DNA from: an uncultured Eubacterium sp.
GTDB taxonomy: Bacteria > Bacillota > Clostridia > Lachnospirales > Lachnospiraceae
Direction of reading: 5' to 3'
Length of the DNA stretch: 64,000 nucleotides
Assembly: GCA_910580075.1 (NCBI GenBank)
Contig: CAJTVR010000014.1
Span: 9,725 to 73,724, forward strand
The position numbers and the translations under genes are program-made. The notes under the pieces are model-generated. The model was not told the origin of the DNA. It worked only from the letters and a program-made list of their open reading frames with translations, and searched no databases. The stretch's first letter is position 1; each line of letters opens with the position of its first letter. This document shows positions 52,838 to 61,922 of this stretch, piece by piece.

Positions 52838-53497
52838 ATGAAATCATTTGATGAAACCTGGGAAGAGATTCATGCGTCACAGGAATGGGGGAAATATCCT
52901 TCAGAACCAGTGATCCGTTTTGTTGCAAGAAATTTTTATAATAAAGACAGAAAAAGCGTAAAAATACTGGATTTTGGCTGTGGAGGCGGAAGCCATACCT
53001 GGTATCTTGCAAAGGAAAAGTTTGATACATATGCATTTGACGGCTCTAAAAGTGCTGTCAAAAAAGTAAAGAACCGTCTGGATCAGGAAAATTTACATGC
53101 GGATTTACGGGTCAGTGATGCCTTAGAACTGGATTATGAAACTGCATTTTTTGACTGCGTGATAGACAATGCAACGATTTATGCAAACTACTATCAAAAT
53201 ATTGTGAATATGTATAAGAAAATATATGAAATATTAAAGACTGGCGGTAAATTGTTCTCAGTAGCTTTTGCTTCCGGTACGACAGGGTACGGAACAGGAA
53301 AGGAAATTGAGAAGAATACATTTGCGGATATTACAGAGGGCAGTCTGGCGGGCAGAGGAATATCACATTTCTATGAAGAAAATGAATTAAAGTCTATGGT
53401 GGCAGATATAGGATTTAAAAATATTGTCATAGATACGCTGCGCTTTACAGATCAAGGAAGTGTTGTAGAACAATTCCTTTTGCAGGCGGTGAAATAA
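52838..53497 (+). CDS. SAM-dependent methyltransferase
   Basis: The 219-residue protein has a class I methyltransferase fold: motif I VKILDFGCGGGSHTWYLA, an acidic end YAFDGSKSAV, DLRVSDALELDYE and FFDCVIDNATIYANY, then LKTGGKLFSVAFAS. It is probably involved in methylating a sugar or flagellin residue of the glycosylation locus. It follows Maf by 35 bases with its own start ATG 52838 after GGATGGAGTAAT. A sigma-28 promoter lies 13 bases past its stop. Confidence 0.85.
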   Translation: MKSFDETWEEIHASQEWGKYPSEPVIRFVARNFYNKDRKSVKILDFGCGGGSHTWYLAKEKFDTYAFDGSKSAVKKVKNRLDQENLHADLRVSDALELDYETAFFDCVIDNATIYANYYQNIVNMYKKIYEILKTGGKLFSVAFASGTTGYGTGKEIEKNTFADITEGSLAGRGISHFYEENELKSMVADIGFKNIVIDTLRFTDQGSVVEQFLLQAVK

Positions 53498-53510
53498 ATG
53501 AGGCATTACC

Positions 53511-53537
53511 TAAAGAAATGCATTATGTTACCGATAT
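53511..53537 (+). promoter_or_regulatory. Sigma-28 promoter of a short transcript
   Basis: TAAA (53511-53514) and ACCGATAT (53530-53537) are separated by exactly 15 bases. The predicted start is near 53544. Confidence 0.75.
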
Positions 53538-53543
53538 AAATAA

Positions 53544-53645
53544 AAAGACAAACTGCAGGGAAGCAGGAGCGTAATTGTTAACACATGGAGGTGATAAGCC
53601 CATAAAAAATGGAAATGCCTCGTCATTTCCATTTTTATTTTTGAA
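53544..53645 (+). ncRNA. Candidate sigma-28-dependent short RNA with four GGA motifs
   Basis: A transcript from the sigma-28 promoter would be about 100 bases, ending at the terminator at 53605-53642. It holds CTGC-AGGGAA-GCAG (a small hairpin with GGGA in the loop), AGGAGC, TGGAGGTGAT (a perfect ribosome site) and TGGAAATG in the terminator stem. Only a weak 11-codon frame (MEMPRHFHFYF) follows that ribosome site, at a long distance. It may be a small regulatory RNA or a leader; no homology is known to me. The rest of the gap, to 53859, shows nothing I can name. Confidence 0.45.
53605..53642 (+). terminator. Terminator of the short transcript
   Basis: AAAAATGGAAATG (53605-53617) pairs with CATTTCCATTTTT (53624-53636), followed by more T. 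Confidence 0.8.
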
Positions 53646-53859
53646 ATAAAACGAAGATATTATTTCTCACTTCAAGATATATGGCGGTGCTGTAGTATCA
53701 CACCAGAGATTGTATGGAGGCGGCAGACAGACTCGCTTACTTTATGGGAGCTGCCCCTGTACATTAAAAACTTGTGCCTGAATACAGGCTCTATATTAAG
53801 AAATTATACCGCGTATTTAGACGAAATTGTATTATATGCGGTCAGGTAGGAGAGTATAG

Positions 53860-54933
53860 ATGGAAGAATACAGACTTGATTCACATAAATTAATTTATCA
53901 CCCAGGAGCAGTAAATGACTGGATGCACAAAGGAGATGCGTTTCCGATTAATGTGGAACTGGGGATTTCCGGAGCATGTAACCATAGATGTATTTTTTGC
54001 GGAATGGATTATATGGGGTATAAGCCAGAGGTATTAAGCGCAGAATTGTTACTGCCTAATCTGGCGGAAATGCAGAAAAACGGGCTCAAAAGTGTCGTAC
54101 TTGCAGGAAATGGCGAGCCTCTGCTGAATAAAGAAGCAGCAGATATTATTAATGGTACAAAGAGAACCGGATTAGATGTAGCGATGTCTACGAATGGCGT
54201 ACTGCTGGATAAGGATTTTGCAGATTCCTGTCTGGAATCGTTAACATGGATACGATTTAGCACATCAGCTCTTTCTGACAGTAATTATCAGAAGGTGCAT
54301 GGTGCAAAACCTGGTGATATTGACAAAGTTTTTGCAAATATAGCATATGCATCCGAACTGAAAAGAAAAAAGAATCTGAAAACAACACTGGGGGTACAGC
54401 TGGTTCTTATACCTGAGAATATAGAGGAAGCATATGATTTAGGATTAAAAGCCAGAGAAATAGGTGCAGATTATTATTCGATAAAGACGTTTGGTTTTCA
54501 GCCGCAGAGCAATAGTGAGCTGAAAAAGAAATTTGACAGAAATGAGTTTTATGCCCGTCAGGAAGAACTGGAACAGAAAATTGCTTCCTTGAATACGGAG
54601 ACATTTACAGCGCTGTACCGAAAAAGCAGAATTGAAAAAGCGAAAATACAAAGAACATATCATGAATGTCATGCGCTTCCATTTTACGCGCTGGCAGATA
54701 GTTCCGGCGATGTATGGCCTTGCTGTGTATTAATGGGAAATGAGGGCATGTGCTTTGGAAATCTGTATCAGCAGAGCTTTATGGAAATCTGGCATGGAGA
54801 ACAAAGAAAACAGGTACTGGAAAGAATCAAAGCCAGCGGGCTGGCTCAGTGCAGTATTGACTGCCGTCTGGATGCAATGAACCGGTATCTGCAGGAATTA
54901 AAATATCCTAATACACATGTAAACTTTATTTGA
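53860..54933 (+). CDS. Radical SAM protein 1
   Basis: The 357-residue enzyme has the radical SAM motif CNHRCIFC (C40, C44, C47) after SGA, a GNGEPLLN segment for SAM binding, and a C-terminal cysteine-bearing region with DSSGDVWPCCVLMGNEGMCFGN (in part SGDVWPCCVLMGN) that resembles SPASM/Twitch auxiliary-cluster domains. It ends in THVNFI. It is clearly a paralog of the enzyme at 61912 and more distantly of the one at 54966. Reaction and substrate are unknown; location points to the sugar or modification pathway of the flagellar glycan. TAGGAGAG precedes the ATG. Confidence 0.85.
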   Translation: MEEYRLDSHKLIYHPGAVNDWMHKGDAFPINVELGISGACNHRCIFCGMDYMGYKPEVLSAELLLPNLAEMQKNGLKSVVLAGNGEPLLNKEAADIINGTKRTGLDVAMSTNGVLLDKDFADSCLESLTWIRFSTSALSDSNYQKVHGAKPGDIDKVFANIAYASELKRKKNLKTTLGVQLVLIPENIEEAYDLGLKAREIGADYYSIKTFGFQPQSNSELKKKFDRNEFYARQEELEQKIASLNTETFTALYRKSRIEKAKIQRTYHECHALPFYALADSSGDVWPCCVLMGNEGMCFGNLYQQSFMEIWHGEQRKQVLERIKASGLAQCSIDCRLDAMNRYLQELKYPNTHVNFI

Positions 54934-54965
54934 TTTATAATCTTAAAAAAATCTGGAGGCTGGAA

Positions 54966-56033
54966 ATGAATAAATATTCTCCTTATAGTGAACTGAAGAT
55001 TTTTCATCATACGGACAGAATTGAAGGATTGCTGAACAGGCAGCGGGTCGCGCCTGTTTATGTCAGAATCAAACCGACGAATGTCTGTAATCAGAACTGT
55101 TTTTTCTGCGGATATGCAAATGATTCCGTGTATGATGGGAGAAAAGTAGACAACAGAGAATCCATTCCCTGGGAACGCATGGAGCGCACGCTGCAGGAAT
55201 TAGCAGAGATGAAAGTAAAAGCAGTTACATTGAGTGGAGGAGGAGAACCGCTTTGTTATCATTCGATTGATAAGATGCTGGCTGCTATAAAACATCTGGG
55301 GTTTGATTATTCAATAATTACGAACGGACAGGCTTTAGAAGGTGAAATAGTCCGGGATTTGAAAGATGCAAAGTGGGTGCGGGTGTCGTTTGATTCCTGC
55401 CGGGCTGAAACATATGAGAATATCAGACGGGTCAGTACCCATAGCATAGTGGTACGCAATATAGAGAATTTTGCGAAGGTAAAAAATGAAAATTGTACAC
55501 TTGGGATTAACTGTGTGATTACAAACCAGAATTCACACGAAATTTATGATATTTGCAGACTGGTAAAGGATATAGGGGCAGATAATATTAAATTATCACC
55601 TGTTGCAGTAAAAGAAAAAGAAGCAGATTATCATAAGCAGATTCAGGACAGCGTAACAGAACAGATTGAACGGGCAAAACAGCAGCTGGAAGATGGGACG
55701 TTTCGGATTGTAGATAAATATACGAATGATTTAGCTATGAGTAATGAATACCGTAAACAATATCATTACTGTGTCATTCAGGAATTGTTTACGGTTATTG
55801 CAGCAGATTCAAAAGTCTATCGATGCCACCAGAAAGCTTACACAAAATCAGGAGAAATAGGAGATTTGGCAAAACAGACATTTCATGAAATCTGGTATTC
55901 GCAGGAAACAGCAGATCATGTCAGAAAGTTTGATGCGTGTGAGGAATGCGGATTCCGATGTGCATTTGATGAACGGAACCTGCTGCTCAATGATTTTTTA
56001 GATATAGACAGCAATCATGTTAATTTTATATAA
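54966..56033 (+). CDS. Radical SAM protein 2
   Basis: The 355-residue enzyme has CNQNCFFC (C41, C45, C48), the SGGGEPLCYHSID segment, a C-terminal cysteine region with DSKVYRCHQKAY and CEECGFRC, and ends with NHVNFI. ATG 54966 follows GGAGGCTGG; an upstream TTG at 54930 would overlap the previous gene. It precedes the cytidylyltransferase-PfkB gene by 23 bases. As for the other two radical SAM genes here, the chemistry is not known. Confidence 0.85.
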   Translation: MNKYSPYSELKIFHHTDRIEGLLNRQRVAPVYVRIKPTNVCNQNCFFCGYANDSVYDGRKVDNRESIPWERMERTLQELAEMKVKAVTLSGGGEPLCYHSIDKMLAAIKHLGFDYSIITNGQALEGEIVRDLKDAKWVRVSFDSCRAETYENIRRVSTHSIVVRNIENFAKVKNENCTLGINCVITNQNSHEIYDICRLVKDIGADNIKLSPVAVKEKEADYHKQIQDSVTEQIERAKQQLEDGTFRIVDKYTNDLAMSNEYRKQYHYCVIQELFTVIAADSKVYRCHQKAYTKSGEIGDLAKQTFHEIWYSQETADHVRKFDACEECGFRCAFDERNLLLNDFLDIDSNHVNFI

Positions 56034-56056
56034 AAATCATAAGACAGGTATACAGA

Positions 56057-57586
56057 ATGGGACTGATTATTCAAAAAGAAGATTTTAGAAATATACGGGA
56101 AGAAATCAAAAAACAAAATAAAACCATTGTTTTGTGCCACGGCGTTTTTGATCTGGTACATCCGGGACACATTATTCATTTTGAAGAAGCGAAAAAGCTA
56201 GGGGATATTCTTGTTGTATCCATTACCGCGGCTAAATATGTACGTAAAGGACCTGGCAGGCCTTATTTTAATGATGAGATGAGGATGAAATTCCTTTCTG
56301 CTATAGAATGTATCGATTATGTAATGCTTTCAGAGAGATATACCGTAGACGATATTATTGAAGCAGTAGAACCGGACCTTTATGTGAAAGGACAGGAATA
56401 TGCAAAACCGGAAGATGACATTACAGGAAAAATCGATGAAGAAGTGCGGCTCGTCCGGCAGCATGGCGGGGATATTGCTTATACAGGCGGGCAGGTATTC
56501 AGTTCTACGAAACTGATTAATAATGCGCTGCCAGCCTTGACCAATGAAGTAAGAGAATACGTGTCCCTGTTCAAAAAGAATTATGACCTTGCCTATATTA
56601 AAAAGTATATTGATAAAATGCAGGAATTAAAAATTCTTGTCCTCGGAGATGTTATTATAGACGAATATATTTATTGTATGGTACAGGGGCTGATGTCTAA
56701 GGACATGGGATATTCTGCCAGATATAAAGATTTGGAGCAGTACATGGGAGGCTCTTTAGCTGTTGCAAATCATCTGTCTTCTTTCAGCGAGAATATTACT
56801 TTAATGGGCGTGATAGGATCAGAGGAAGCAGTTCACAGCAGAATCCTGAATGATTTAAGCGACAAAATGCGTCTGGACCTGACATACAGTTCTGAGTTTC
56901 ATACAATCGTTAAAAGACGTTATGTAACATTGAATGAAAAAAGAGAAGAAGTGTCTAAGATCTTTGCAATTAATAACCTGCCAGTAAAGATGCGGATTGA
57001 TGAAGAAGCAATGGAGAAGTTCAGGCAGCGTTTGTCAGAGAAAATGAAACAGTATGATGTAGTAATCTTATGCGATTTTGGCCATGGTCTGATTGATGGC
57101 AGGGTTATGGAGGTTATTCAGAAACAGGCAAATTTTTTGGCTGTGAACTGTCAGACCAATTCTTCAAATTACGGAAAGAATCTGATTACAAAATATCATA
57201 GAGCAGATGTGTTTTCACTGGATCAGAAAGAATTAAGCCTGGCTTTTTCAAATTATCAGGATGATGAAGAACATTCACTGATTCAGTTAGCGGATCATTT
57301 CGGTAGCAGAGGGTGGCTGACCAGAGGCGCGCAGGGGGCGGCAGCAGTGGAAAATGGAGTGATTAGAGAGTGTCCTGCATTTACATTGAAGGTTAAAGAC
57401 ACAATAGGAGCCGGGGACGCGTTTTTTGCGTTAGCCAGTATGACAGCTGCAGTCGGGGCACCGATGGAGGTAGGGACCTTTATTGGAAATATTGCAGGTG
57501 CGCTTGCTGCAAATATAGTGGGCAATAAAGAACCGATAGAAAAAGTGAACGTGCTGAAATATGCAAATACGTTACTGAATATTTAG
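56057..57586 (+). CDS. Fused cytidylyltransferase-PfkB sugar kinase
   Basis: The 509-residue protein has an N-terminal nucleotidyltransferase domain with LCHGVFDLVHPGHIIHFEEAKK and GRPYFNDEMRMKFL and a C-terminal PfkB kinase domain with LVLGDVIIDEYIY, GGSLAVANHLSSF and DTIGAGDAFFALAS. These are the two parts of HldE, the heptose-phosphate kinase/adenylyltransferase, but in reverse order: HldE has the kinase first. It may phosphorylate and activate an unusual sugar or alcohol with CTP or ATP for the flagellar glycan. It is not a NeuA-type enzyme. Confidence 0.85.
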   Translation: MGLIIQKEDFRNIREEIKKQNKTIVLCHGVFDLVHPGHIIHFEEAKKLGDILVVSITAAKYVRKGPGRPYFNDEMRMKFLSAIECIDYVMLSERYTVDDIIEAVEPDLYVKGQEYAKPEDDITGKIDEEVRLVRQHGGDIAYTGGQVFSSTKLINNALPALTNEVREYVSLFKKNYDLAYIKKYIDKMQELKILVLGDVIIDEYIYCMVQGLMSKDMGYSARYKDLEQYMGGSLAVANHLSSFSENITLMGVIGSEEAVHSRILNDLSDKMRLDLTYSSEFHTIVKRRYVTLNEKREEVSKIFAINNLPVKMRIDEEAMEKFRQRLSEKMKQYDVVILCDFGHGLIDGRVMEVIQKQANFLAVNCQTNSSNYGKNLITKYHRADVFSLDQKELSLAFSNYQDDEEHSLIQLADHFGSRGWLTRGAQGAAAVENGVIRECPAFTLKVKDTIGAGDAFFALASMTAAVGAPMEVGTFIGNIAGALAANIVGNKEPIEKVNVLKYANTLLNI

Positions 57587-57634
57587 GAAGCGTTATAATG
57601 TATTGAGAACTGGGCGGAAAGCAGAGGAAATAAA

Positions 57635-59755
57635 ATGGAGTTAAATCAGTACATAAACAAAGCAGTGAGCTTTGAAGAAGCGGGCTATGTAGAAGAAGCG
57701 ATACAGCTATGCGAGAAATGCATACAGGCTTTTCCTGAGTACAGGGACGATATCTGTCTTGAAATAGCGAAGATGAATTACAGGAGTGGAAATGAAGAGA
57801 CGGCTCTTTTGCAACTGATCGCGCTGTATGAGCAGACGGGAAATACTGATCTATTTGATTTGGCAGTCCAGGCATATTATGGTGAAAGGCAGCAGGAATT
57901 TGAGAAGCGTTATTCTTTGAACTGCTGTCTGCTCAATAAATATCCGCATTTTTATGGGACGGGTTTAAAGAAAGAGCCTCAGTATGTTCCGGTTTACCAG
58001 GACAGTGATGTCTTGTGGTATTGTGATACGGAAATGAAACAGTTTAAGTCAATAGATCGCGTCAGAATATCGAACGATTATACAGATGATGTATATGTCG
58101 GAGGGAATTTATTGTGGGTAGAAGACATTGTACTGCTGGAAAAACTGACAAGAAAAATAGATCCATTCATGGATGAGGAAAATCCTCTGCTGCTTGTGTA
58201 TCAGAAAGATTTCTGGGAGCTGCTGCTGCAGACGGTTGATTTAAAAGAGCTATTGGAATTAGATAGAATTCTTTTTTACAGCGACCTGGAATCATTGCAG
58301 AATTCTTTGGCGAATCAGGATGTACAGTGGCCACAGAAAGTAGTCGTGACGGGTATGACAGAAGAAATCATGACGGCAATTCGCAATGCAGAAAACAAGT
58401 ATCAGGAATTAATAGAACAATACAAGACAGCGGCAACTGCTTATTATCAGAAGAATAGTGATAAAATTATAGAACATTTAAATAAAAATCCCCGTATTTT
58501 ATTTGTGACCAGCCGCTTTTCCACAGCTGTTCAGTATCATGCCAGAGACTGTAGAAAAGCAGCAGAAAAAGCAGGCTGTAAAACAGAACTGCTGATAGAA
58601 AAAAACAGGCTGCGTCTCGGGATTTCTGCGATACTTTACCTGAAAACAATTGTGGAATTTAAACCAGATCTGTATTTTTCGATTGATCATTTTCGATTTG
58701 AGAGTTCACTGTTTAAAGAGGATCTGGAGGAGCTTGTATGGCTCACCTGGATACAGGATCCGTTACCAGCTATAATGGACAAATCCAGCCCGGCAAAATT
58801 AGGTAAAAGAGATATTATACTTAACCATTATACAACATGGGAAGATTTCTGGCAGGTAGGGTATGATAAGCATCGCGTGATAGAAGCACCTGTTCCTGCA
58901 AATGAAGATTTGTATAAGCATTATGAACTGACACAGGAAGAAATAGAACGATATAGCTGTGACCTGTGTTTTGTCTGCCATGCGAGTGACGTAGATGAGT
59001 ATATTAAGGCAGAAATGGAAAAATATCCACCAGGTATTCATGAACATGTTTATACCATATATAAAGGATATCAGGATTTTGTTTATGAATCTGGAGAAAT
59101 GTTTTTTAGTAAAACAGAATTTAAGCGCTATATCCGTGGTGTATTGGAACAGTGTTCTAATCTTGTATTTTCCGACTGGCTGTTAGATTATATGGCCGAA
59201 GATATGAGTAATAGCTTTAACCAGCGGGTATACAGGCAGGCGCTGGCAGACTGGCTGCTGGATGCAGGTTTTCATAATATAAAATTGTGGGGCAGCGGCT
59301 GGGCGAATAACGAAAAATATACGGATTATGCAATGGGTGTAGCAGAAAATGGCGAAACATTATCAAAGATTTATCAGGCATCAAAGATAGTAGTAGGAAA
59401 CAATGTGAACACTACAGCTGCTGCAAGAGCATGGGAAGCCATGCTGAGCGGAGCTTTTTATATGAGCAATTACATTCCGCCGGAAAGAGATGCTGTGGAT
59501 ATAAGAAAAATCATGAAAGCCGATGAAGAGCTTGTGATGTTCTATAACAAAGAAGATTTTCTTCAGAAAACAGAATATTATCTGACTCATGAGAAAGAGA
59601 GACAGAGAATGATAGAAATTGGCCACAAGATAGCACTAGAAAAAATGACATATGAAAAGCTGATGAGCAGGATAATCAGTGAAATTCCTGAAAAACTAAG
59701 GTTATTAAGGTCGGAGGAGGCCGCAGAAGATAAAGATGCCGGGGATATTATTTAA
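57635..59755 (+). CDS. TPR-glycosyltransferase with CgeB-like C-terminal domain, copy 1
   Basis: The 706-residue protein has an N-terminal TPR-like helical repeat (LNQYINKAVSFEEAGYVEEA, EEAIQLCEKCIQAFPEY), a middle glycosyltransferase-like part (RILFVTSRFSTAVQYHARDC, FKPDLYFSIDHFR) and a C-terminal domain ending GVAENGETLSKIYQASKIVVGN...TAAARAWEAMLSGAFYMSNY, typical of CgeB-like glycosyltransferases. It is intact, lacks a G tract, and is a close paralog of the gene at 59810. Likely acceptor is flagellin or its glycan. Confidence 0.8.
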   Translation: MELNQYINKAVSFEEAGYVEEAIQLCEKCIQAFPEYRDDICLEIAKMNYRSGNEETALLQLIALYEQTGNTDLFDLAVQAYYGERQQEFEKRYSLNCCLLNKYPHFYGTGLKKEPQYVPVYQDSDVLWYCDTEMKQFKSIDRVRISNDYTDDVYVGGNLLWVEDIVLLEKLTRKIDPFMDEENPLLLVYQKDFWELLLQTVDLKELLELDRILFYSDLESLQNSLANQDVQWPQKVVVTGMTEEIMTAIRNAENKYQELIEQYKTAATAYYQKNSDKIIEHLNKNPRILFVTSRFSTAVQYHARDCRKAAEKAGCKTELLIEKNRLRLGISAILYLKTIVEFKPDLYFSIDHFRFESSLFKEDLEELVWLTWIQDPLPAIMDKSSPAKLGKRDIILNHYTTWEDFWQVGYDKHRVIEAPVPANEDLYKHYELTQEEIERYSCDLCFVCHASDVDEYIKAEMEKYPPGIHEHVYTIYKGYQDFVYESGEMFFSKTEFKRYIRGVLEQCSNLVFSDWLLDYMAEDMSNSFNQRVYRQALADWLLDAGFHNIKLWGSGWANNEKYTDYAMGVAENGETLSKIYQASKIVVGNNVNTTAAARAWEAMLSGAFYMSNYIPPERDAVDIRKIMKADEELVMFYNKEDFLQKTEYYLTHEKERQRMIEIGHKIALEKMTYEKLMSRIISEIPEKLRLLRSEEAAEDKDAGDII

Positions 59756-59809
59756 GCACAATCTGGGATAAATAAAAGAAGTATTTGCATGGAAGCAGAG
59801 GATTTTGGA

Positions 59810-61408
59810 ATGGAAAAACAACTGAACCACTATATAAACAAGGCGGTTTGCTTTGAAGAAGCAGGATATGTAGAAGAAGCGCTGCAGCTTTGTGAGAAAT
59901 GCAGGCAGACATTTCCTGAATATGAAGACGAAATTTGTCTTGAAATAGCAAAGATGAATTTTCGGAATGGAAACTGGGAACAGGCACTTTTGCAGTTTAT
60001 TATGCTTTATGAAAAAACAGGAAGCATGGATATTTATGAGCTGGTCTTGCAGGCATATTATGGAAGCAGGCAGGAAGAATTTGAAGACCAGTATGCCAGA
60101 AACTGCTCTTTGCTGGAAAAATACAGGCATTTTTATGGCAGTGAATTGAAAAAAGAAATCCGGTATTATCCGCTTTATGCAGGCAGTGATTATATCTGGT
60201 TTTGTGATGCAGATGATAAAAGATTTCAAACTTTAAAACGAACCAGAGAAATGCCTCATGAACAGCTGGATGATGTGTGTGTAGCAGGTAATTTAATGTG
60301 GATAGAGGATATAAAGCTGCTGGAGGAAATAAGCAGAAAAATAAATCCGTTTATGGATATGGAAAATGCGCTGCTGCTTGTATATCAGAATGATTCCTGG
60401 GAACTGCTGCTGCAGATTATGGATTTAAGAGACCTGCTGGAATTAGACAGAATTGTTTTTTGTGATAACATACAATCACTGCAAAACTGTATCGTGCATG
60501 GAGGAGTCATGCAGCCGCAAAAACTGATTTCGGGAAGTATGTCAGATGAAATAGAGACAGCATTAAATGACGCGATAAGACAAATTGCAGAATTAGAAAA
60601 AAAATACCGGATGGAGGCATTTGCGTATTATAAAAAGAACAGTCATAAGATTTTAGAACATATACAGCAGAAAAAGGCCAGAATTTTATTTACAGTCAGC
60701 CGTTTTACGACAGCACTTCAATATCATATAAGGGACTGCAGGGAAGCGGCAGAGAAAGCGGGCTGTCAGACCGAGTTAAAGATAGAAAAGGACAGGCTGC
60801 TTACAGATCATAGGCCGTTGTCATTTTTGAAAAAGATAGCGGAATTCAGGCCGGATATCATTTTTATCATTGACCACTTCAGGCATGAGAGATTAGAGTA
60901 TATGGATGGACTTGACGAGATTGTATGGGTAAACTGGATACAGGATCCGCTAAACAATATCATGGATAAATCCATTCCGCCTAAGTTAGGACCAAGAGAT
61001 GTTATTTTGAGCCATTATACCACATGGAAAGAATTCTGGGATGTGGGCTATGATGCCAGGCGGGTCATACAGGCTCCGGTTCCAGCAAATCAGAATCTGT
61101 ATAAACGGTATGAGCTGACTCAGGAAGAAACAGAACTCTATGGCTGTGATTTGTGTTTTGTCTGTCATGGGAGTGATGTGCAGGGACATATAGAGGAAGT
61201 TTTAGAACAGTGTCCGGAAAAAGCAAGGGAACCGATTTCTGAAGTATACAAAGGATATTTTAATTTTGTTTATGAAACTGGCAGGTTTTTTTATAGCAAA
61301 ATAGAATTCAGCCGTTATATCAGCGGAGTATTGGAACGGTGCTATGAAATTGTACTGTCGAGGGGGGGGGGTAGACTGGCTTGCAGAAGACATGTACAAA
61401 CAGTATAA
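59810..61408 (+). CDS. TPR-glycosyltransferase, copy 2, N-terminal part before frameshift
   Basis: The paralog of 57635 starts at ATG 59810 (AGAGGATTTTGG upstream; a second ATG at 59789 is less likely). It matches copy 1 through about residue 515 (RYISGVLERCYEIVL), then loses the frame at a 10-G tract (61362-61371) and ends 61408 after RRHVQTV. With 9 G the frame joins the downstream part as SRGGVDWLAEDM, which aligns without a gap to SDWLLDYMAEDM of copy 1. So this copy is probably switched off in this assembly and could be restored by slippage. Confidence 0.8.
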   Translation: MEKQLNHYINKAVCFEEAGYVEEALQLCEKCRQTFPEYEDEICLEIAKMNFRNGNWEQALLQFIMLYEKTGSMDIYELVLQAYYGSRQEEFEDQYARNCSLLEKYRHFYGSELKKEIRYYPLYAGSDYIWFCDADDKRFQTLKRTREMPHEQLDDVCVAGNLMWIEDIKLLEEISRKINPFMDMENALLLVYQNDSWELLLQIMDLRDLLELDRIVFCDNIQSLQNCIVHGGVMQPQKLISGSMSDEIETALNDAIRQIAELEKKYRMEAFAYYKKNSHKILEHIQQKKARILFTVSRFTTALQYHIRDCREAAEKAGCQTELKIEKDRLLTDHRPLSFLKKIAEFRPDIIFIIDHFRHERLEYMDGLDEIVWVNWIQDPLNNIMDKSIPPKLGPRDVILSHYTTWKEFWDVGYDARRVIQAPVPANQNLYKRYELTQEETELYGCDLCFVCHGSDVQGHIEEVLEQCPEKAREPISEVYKGYFNFVYETGRFFYSKIEFSRYISGVLERCYEIVLSRGGGRLACRRHVQTV

Positions 61409-61922
61409 TCAGAGGGTATACAGGCAGGTTTTAGTGGACTGGCTTTTGGATGCCGGTTTTAAGAAGATAAAGCTATGGGGAAAAGACTGGCAGAAGTACA
61501 GCAGGTATGCTGATTATGCGATGGGGGTGGCAGAAAACGGGGAAACACTATCAAAAATATATCAGTCGTCGAAAATAGTCGTCGGAAATAATGTGCACAC
61601 AACAGCCGCTGCGCGGGCATGGGAAGCTATGCTGAGCGGGGCATTTTATATGAGTAATTATATACCTCCGGAAGAAGATGCTGTGGACATCAGAAAAATC
61701 ATAAAAGCTAATGAAGAACTGGTTATGTTTTATGACAAAGAAGATTTTCTCCAGAAAACAGAATACTATCTGACTCATGAAAAAGAGCGGCAGAAAATGA
61801 TAGAAATTGGCCGCAGAGCAGCGCTGGAGAGAATGACGTATGATAGTCTGATGAACAGGGTAATGGAAGAAATTCCTAAAGTACTGGAAAACTGCCGGGG
61901 GGGGGGAAGTCTTGAAAAATAA
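61344..61922 (+). CDS. TPR-glycosyltransferase, copy 2, C-terminal part after frameshift
   Basis: This frame continues the CgeB-like C-terminal domain of copy 2 (DWLAEDMYKQYNQRVYRQVL, YADYAMGVAENGETLSKIYQ, AARAWEAMLSGAFYMSNY, ERMTYDSLMNRVMEE) in the +1 frame relative to the part before 61362. It has no start of its own that fits, so it should be expressed only if the G tract changes length. It ends ENCRGGGSLEK at another G tract (61897-61906). In that tract, 9 G would fuse it in frame with the next radical SAM gene. Confidence 0.75.
   Translation: MKLYCRGGGVDWLAEDMYKQYNQRVYRQVLVDWLLDAGFKKIKLWGKDWQKYSRYADYAMGVAENGETLSKIYQSSKIVVGNNVHTTAAARAWEAMLSGAFYMSNYIPPEEDAVDIRKIIKANEELVMFYDKEDFLQKTEYYLTHEKERQKMIEIGRRAALERMTYDSLMNRVMEEIPKVLENCRGGGSLEK
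61362..61371 (+). repeat. Ten-G tract inside the second TPR-glycosyltransferase
   Basis: Ten consecutive G at the point where the coding frame breaks. Nine G (or twelve) restores the full-length protein; the paralog copy 1 has no G run here. Confidence 0.9.
61897..61906 (+). repeat. Ten-G tract between the glycosyltransferase end and radical SAM 3
   Basis: Ten G lie five bases before TTG 61912. With 9 G the glycosyltransferase and radical SAM frames fuse (ENCRGGEVLKNNINMDSH, no stop between). With 11 G a stop follows RGGGKS. The tract also sits where a ribosome site for TTG 61912 would be. Confidence 0.9.

Noticed and set aside
56057..57586. The fused protein as the missing NeuA
   Set aside because: Its nucleotidyltransferase motif (VFDLVHPGHIIHF) is of the HIGH-type cytidylyltransferase family, not the NeuA type.
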